From Acidobacteriota bacterium (GTDB taxonomy: Bacteria; Acidobacteriota; Thermoanaerobaculia; Multivoradales; Multivoraceae), in NCBI GenBank assembly GCA_029263415.1, contig JAJCXN010000048.1:263169-327168 (forward strand): a stretch of 64,000 nt of DNA, given 5' to 3'. Positions 61,851-64,000 of this stretch are shown here, one piece after another. Numbering within the stretch: the first letter of the stretch is position 1; each line of letters opens with the position of its first letter. A program made the translations under genes and the position numbers. Below the pieces are notes generated by a model, which saw nothing but the letters and a program-made list of their open reading frames with translations, was not told the origin of the DNA and did not search any database.

Positions 61851-64000
61851 ATGAACTTGGAAGTGCAAACCTCGCAAGCAACGCGTTGGCGTCAGTGCTT
61901 GGTCCTCGTCATCAGCTGTGTTGGGCTGGTTTCGCAACTGGCGAAACCGGCAGCGGCGCAAACGGATCCCGAACGGGAGGAGACACAGAACTCATCTGCG
62001 TCTCCGTGTCAGCAGGCTGAGAGCCTGGCTGCGGCAGGCCTCTTGGATCAAGCAATCGCAGAATTCTCGAACGCTTCTTCCGAGCAATTGCTTTCCTCGA
62101 AGTGCAGCTGCGCACGAGAAAGCGTGACAGCAAAGCTCGCCGCCAACGCCACTGCTCTCCTTAAGGTCGGCCAGCTGACGGAGGCGCAAGAGGCACTGAA
62201 CAAGGGACTCACGCTCGAACCCAGCAGTGCCTGGCTGCTCCGCATCGCGAACCAGATCAGTGGACTAGAACTCGCCAAGAGCATCGCCCACGTGAGACGG
62301 CTTCGATCGGTGGGTAAACCTCAAGAAGCGAGAACTGCACTGAGCGTCCTCAATGAGAAACACCCCAACGCCACGGCGCTCTTGCAGCCGGATCTACTTC
62401 GCCTCGCATCTGGGCCAGGCTGGTGGCGCAGCATCCGAGGCTTTGCGCTGACCAACTGGATCTGGTTGCTGGAACTGCTGCTCGTATCCTTCGTGGCATG
62501 GCTGCTCCTCCGACGTTTCTGGACCAGGTTGCCGGCCGTACTGCGCTACTTCTTGCCTGGCGAGAAACTACTGCTCGAAGTTGCCGAAATGCCGGAAGAC
62601 TCGCCGCTTTCCAAAGGCGAACTCACCTCGGTCTTGGCCTCGGCCGTTCATCGGCTTGGACAGGCGCAGGACAGCTCCCGTGTCCGGCTGGTGATTGGAT
62701 CCCTGGACGAGCTGCCGGTACCCGAACTAGTCGAATCGGCGGGTCTGACCACCGGGTTGTGGACCGGCTTGGGCAAACTCCTCCAAGCCTTGTTGCCGAA
62801 ACCACTTGCAATCAACGTGCAAGCGATTCGTGCAGGCCATCAAGGGCCAGGACTAGTGCTACAGATCGCGCGAGGCAAGGCCGTGGTCGCTAGCCGATCC
62901 TTTGGAGCAAAGGAGATTCTTGGCAAAAACCACGCGCTTGTGCCAATCGATGCTTGGCTTCGGGTTGTTGAAGCCGCCGCTGTGTGGATGATCTTCACGC
63001 TCAACGAGCGTGCCGGCAAGCTCAAGAGGACCGTGGCCGGACTGGGATCGAGCGACTGGTGGGTCATTGCTCATCACCGCCTGGGAGTCATCAGCTTCGA
63101 TACCGAACCTGCCGACGACCGCAAACAGTCTAGATTCCATTTTGGTGAAGCGCTTGAGATCGAAAGTGACTACCGCCCAAGCCGGATCAACCTCGCCCGC
63201 GTCCTGCATCGCAGCGCCCCAGATGAAGCGATCCTCCAACTGGAACACGCGCTCGACTGCCACAACGACAAGGTCTATCTACCTCAGATTCCGCCCCCTA
63301 ACTCCGGCACCGTGTTTGCCAAGCTAAAAGCGATCTCAACAACCGATCTTGCAAACATGAAGCGCTGGCTTGGAGGAGAACCGTCGAAGCTGGACAAGCT
63401 CTCCGAGAAAGAGGCGCTGTTTAAGGGGCTCTACAACCTCTCCAACTTCACACTCGACCGATCGCTGGGAGAGCTCATTGAATCGAAGGTAGTACCCAAA
63501 CGGCCCCACCTTCCTGACGACGTCCGACTCGCCATCAAAGCCCTCGACCGATTGGCGGACCGAATGATGGAGGCGACTCACTACCTTGAGACGAGGCGTA
63601 CGTCCTTGTGGACCCGCATCACCGGCGAGTCCAAAGCCCGCCGAAACTTTCAACGATTCGTTCGCGAGTTTGCGCCCAAGGCACAAGCCGTGGCCGCAGC
63701 CGTTCAGCAACTCGAGGGTACCGATGACACCCAGCTCGACCAACTCGAGCAGCAAGCCACCGCCTCGGCTTCCGCGATTGAACTGGCCAATCTCTCGGTC
63801 GCCCGCTCCTTGTCCGCCTATCTCCAGGAGGACGCAACACTAAGAGACAACGAAGCTGTGGCAGCACTGGCGCTCTTAGAGCGCGCCGCTGCGGTAGGCG
63901 CCTGGGTCCTAGGCTGGGCAGCTCAAGAACCGTACTTCGCCTGGCTATCCGGAGACCGCGTCGGCCAAGCGGTCCGCGATCGAGCAGGTAACGTGCTCGC
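61851..64000 (+). CDS. large membrane-anchored protein of unknown function (runs off the window)
   Basis: The ATG at 61851 (TTGAGGAG site seven bases upstream) opens a frame that is still open at 64000, giving at least 716 residues. It has an N-terminal export signal (QCLVLVISCVGLVSQLAKPA), then a periplasmic helical region with TPR-like pairs (AGLLDQAIAEFSNA, VGQLTEAQEALNKGLTLEPS). One membrane helix lies at about 203-220 (WIWLLELLLVSFVAWLLL). The remainder is predicted cytoplasmic, with a regular alternating hydrophobic pattern (LVIGSLDELPVPELVESAG, LVLQIARGKAVVASRSFG, WWVIAHHRLGVISFDT, VARSLSAYLQEDATLRDN). I found no known domain. It follows the barrel gene by 78 bp, so the three genes probably form an operon. 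The end is unseen. Confidence 0.72.
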   Translation, partial: MNLEVQTSQATRWRQCLVLVISCVGLVSQLAKPAAAQTDPEREETQNSSASPCQQAESLAAAGLLDQAIAEFSNASSEQLLSSKCSCARESVTAKLAANATALLKVGQLTEAQEALNKGLTLEPSSAWLLRIANQISGLELAKSIAHVRRLRSVGKPQEARTALSVLNEKHPNATALLQPDLLRLASGPGWWRSIRGFALTNWIWLLELLLVSFVAWLLLRRFWTRLPAVLRYFLPGEKLLLEVAEMPEDSPLSKGELTSVLASAVHRLGQAQDSSRVRLVIGSLDELPVPELVESAGLTTGLWTGLGKLLQALLPKPLAINVQAIRAGHQGPGLVLQIARGKAVVASRSFGAKEILGKNHALVPIDAWLRVVEAAAVWMIFTLNERAGKLKRTVAGLGSSDWWVIAHHRLGVISFDTEPADDRKQSRFHFGEALEIESDYRPSRINLARVLHRSAPDEAILQLEHALDCHNDKVYLPQIPPPNSGTVFAKLKAISTTDLANMKRWLGGEPSKLDKLSEKEALFKGLYNLSNFTLDRSLGELIESKVVPKRPHLPDDVRLAIKALDRLADRMMEATHYLETRRTSLWTRITGESKARRNFQRFVREFAPKAQAVAAAVQQLEGTDDTQLDQLEQQATASASAIELANLSVARSLSAYLQEDATLRDNEAVAALALLERAAAVGAWVLGWAAQEPYFAWLSGDRVGQAVRDRAGNVL

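Overview
This is about 64 kb of GC-rich bacterial DNA (roughly 60% GC by eye), most likely from an Acidobacteriota genome of the Thermoanaerobaculia/Holophagae type. The inference rests on four PadR-regulated 'duplicated orphan permeases' (ADOP family, typical of Acidobacteria), secreted FG-GAP/beta-propeller proteins ending in a DGFESG-type C-terminal tag, ECF sigma factors beside Ser/Thr kinase-TPR genes, and winged-helix/TolB-propeller regulators. I found no tRNA, rRNA, CRISPR array, transposase, integrase or phage structural gene.

Layout. 1-4.2 kb: a DUF2911 protein divergent from PadR/ADOP module 1. 4.2-13 kb: minus-strand secreted proteins (PQQ-propeller fused to a degenerate esterase domain, FG-GAP protein, lipoprotein plus propeller pair) around a plus-strand serine hydrolase. 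8.9-9.1 and 13.2-14.4 kb: decayed FG-GAP copies and a broken nucleotidyltransferase/partner pair. 14.5-16.4 kb: a Tat-exported FAD oxidoreductase resembling spermidine dehydrogenase. 16.5-19.7 kb: PadR/ADOP module 2. 19.9-22.6 kb: xylA-xylB. 22.7-25.3 kb: an ABC ATPase/permease pair. 25.7-28.7 kb: module 3. 29-31.3 kb: a large secreted repeat protein. 31.3-36 kb: ECF sigma gene and a multiply frameshifted kinase-TPR gene. 36.1-41.5 kb: propeller and winged-helix regulators, one frameshifted. 41.7-48.8 kb: DUF3108-like protein, PIG-L deacetylase, GT39 membrane glycosyltransferase, MmcQ/YjbR protein, MaoC-like hydratase. 49-54 kb: FHA/sigma-54-type activator converging on a 1031-residue kinase-TPR protein. 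54.1-57.1 kb: module 4, with a readable promoter and two palindromes. 57.5-64 kb: a small membrane protein, an amidohydrolase, and a three-gene envelope cluster of unknown function that runs off the right edge.

How the genes fit together. The region is accessory and envelope-centred: secreted propellers, exported hydrolases and oxidoreductases, and many one- and two-component-like regulators. Each ADOP is translationally coupled to its own PadR repressor, which suggests four separately induced envelope permeases. Several loci carry localised frameshifts while very long ORFs nearby are intact, so local gene decay is more likely than a generally poor sequence, though this cannot be proved from one copy.
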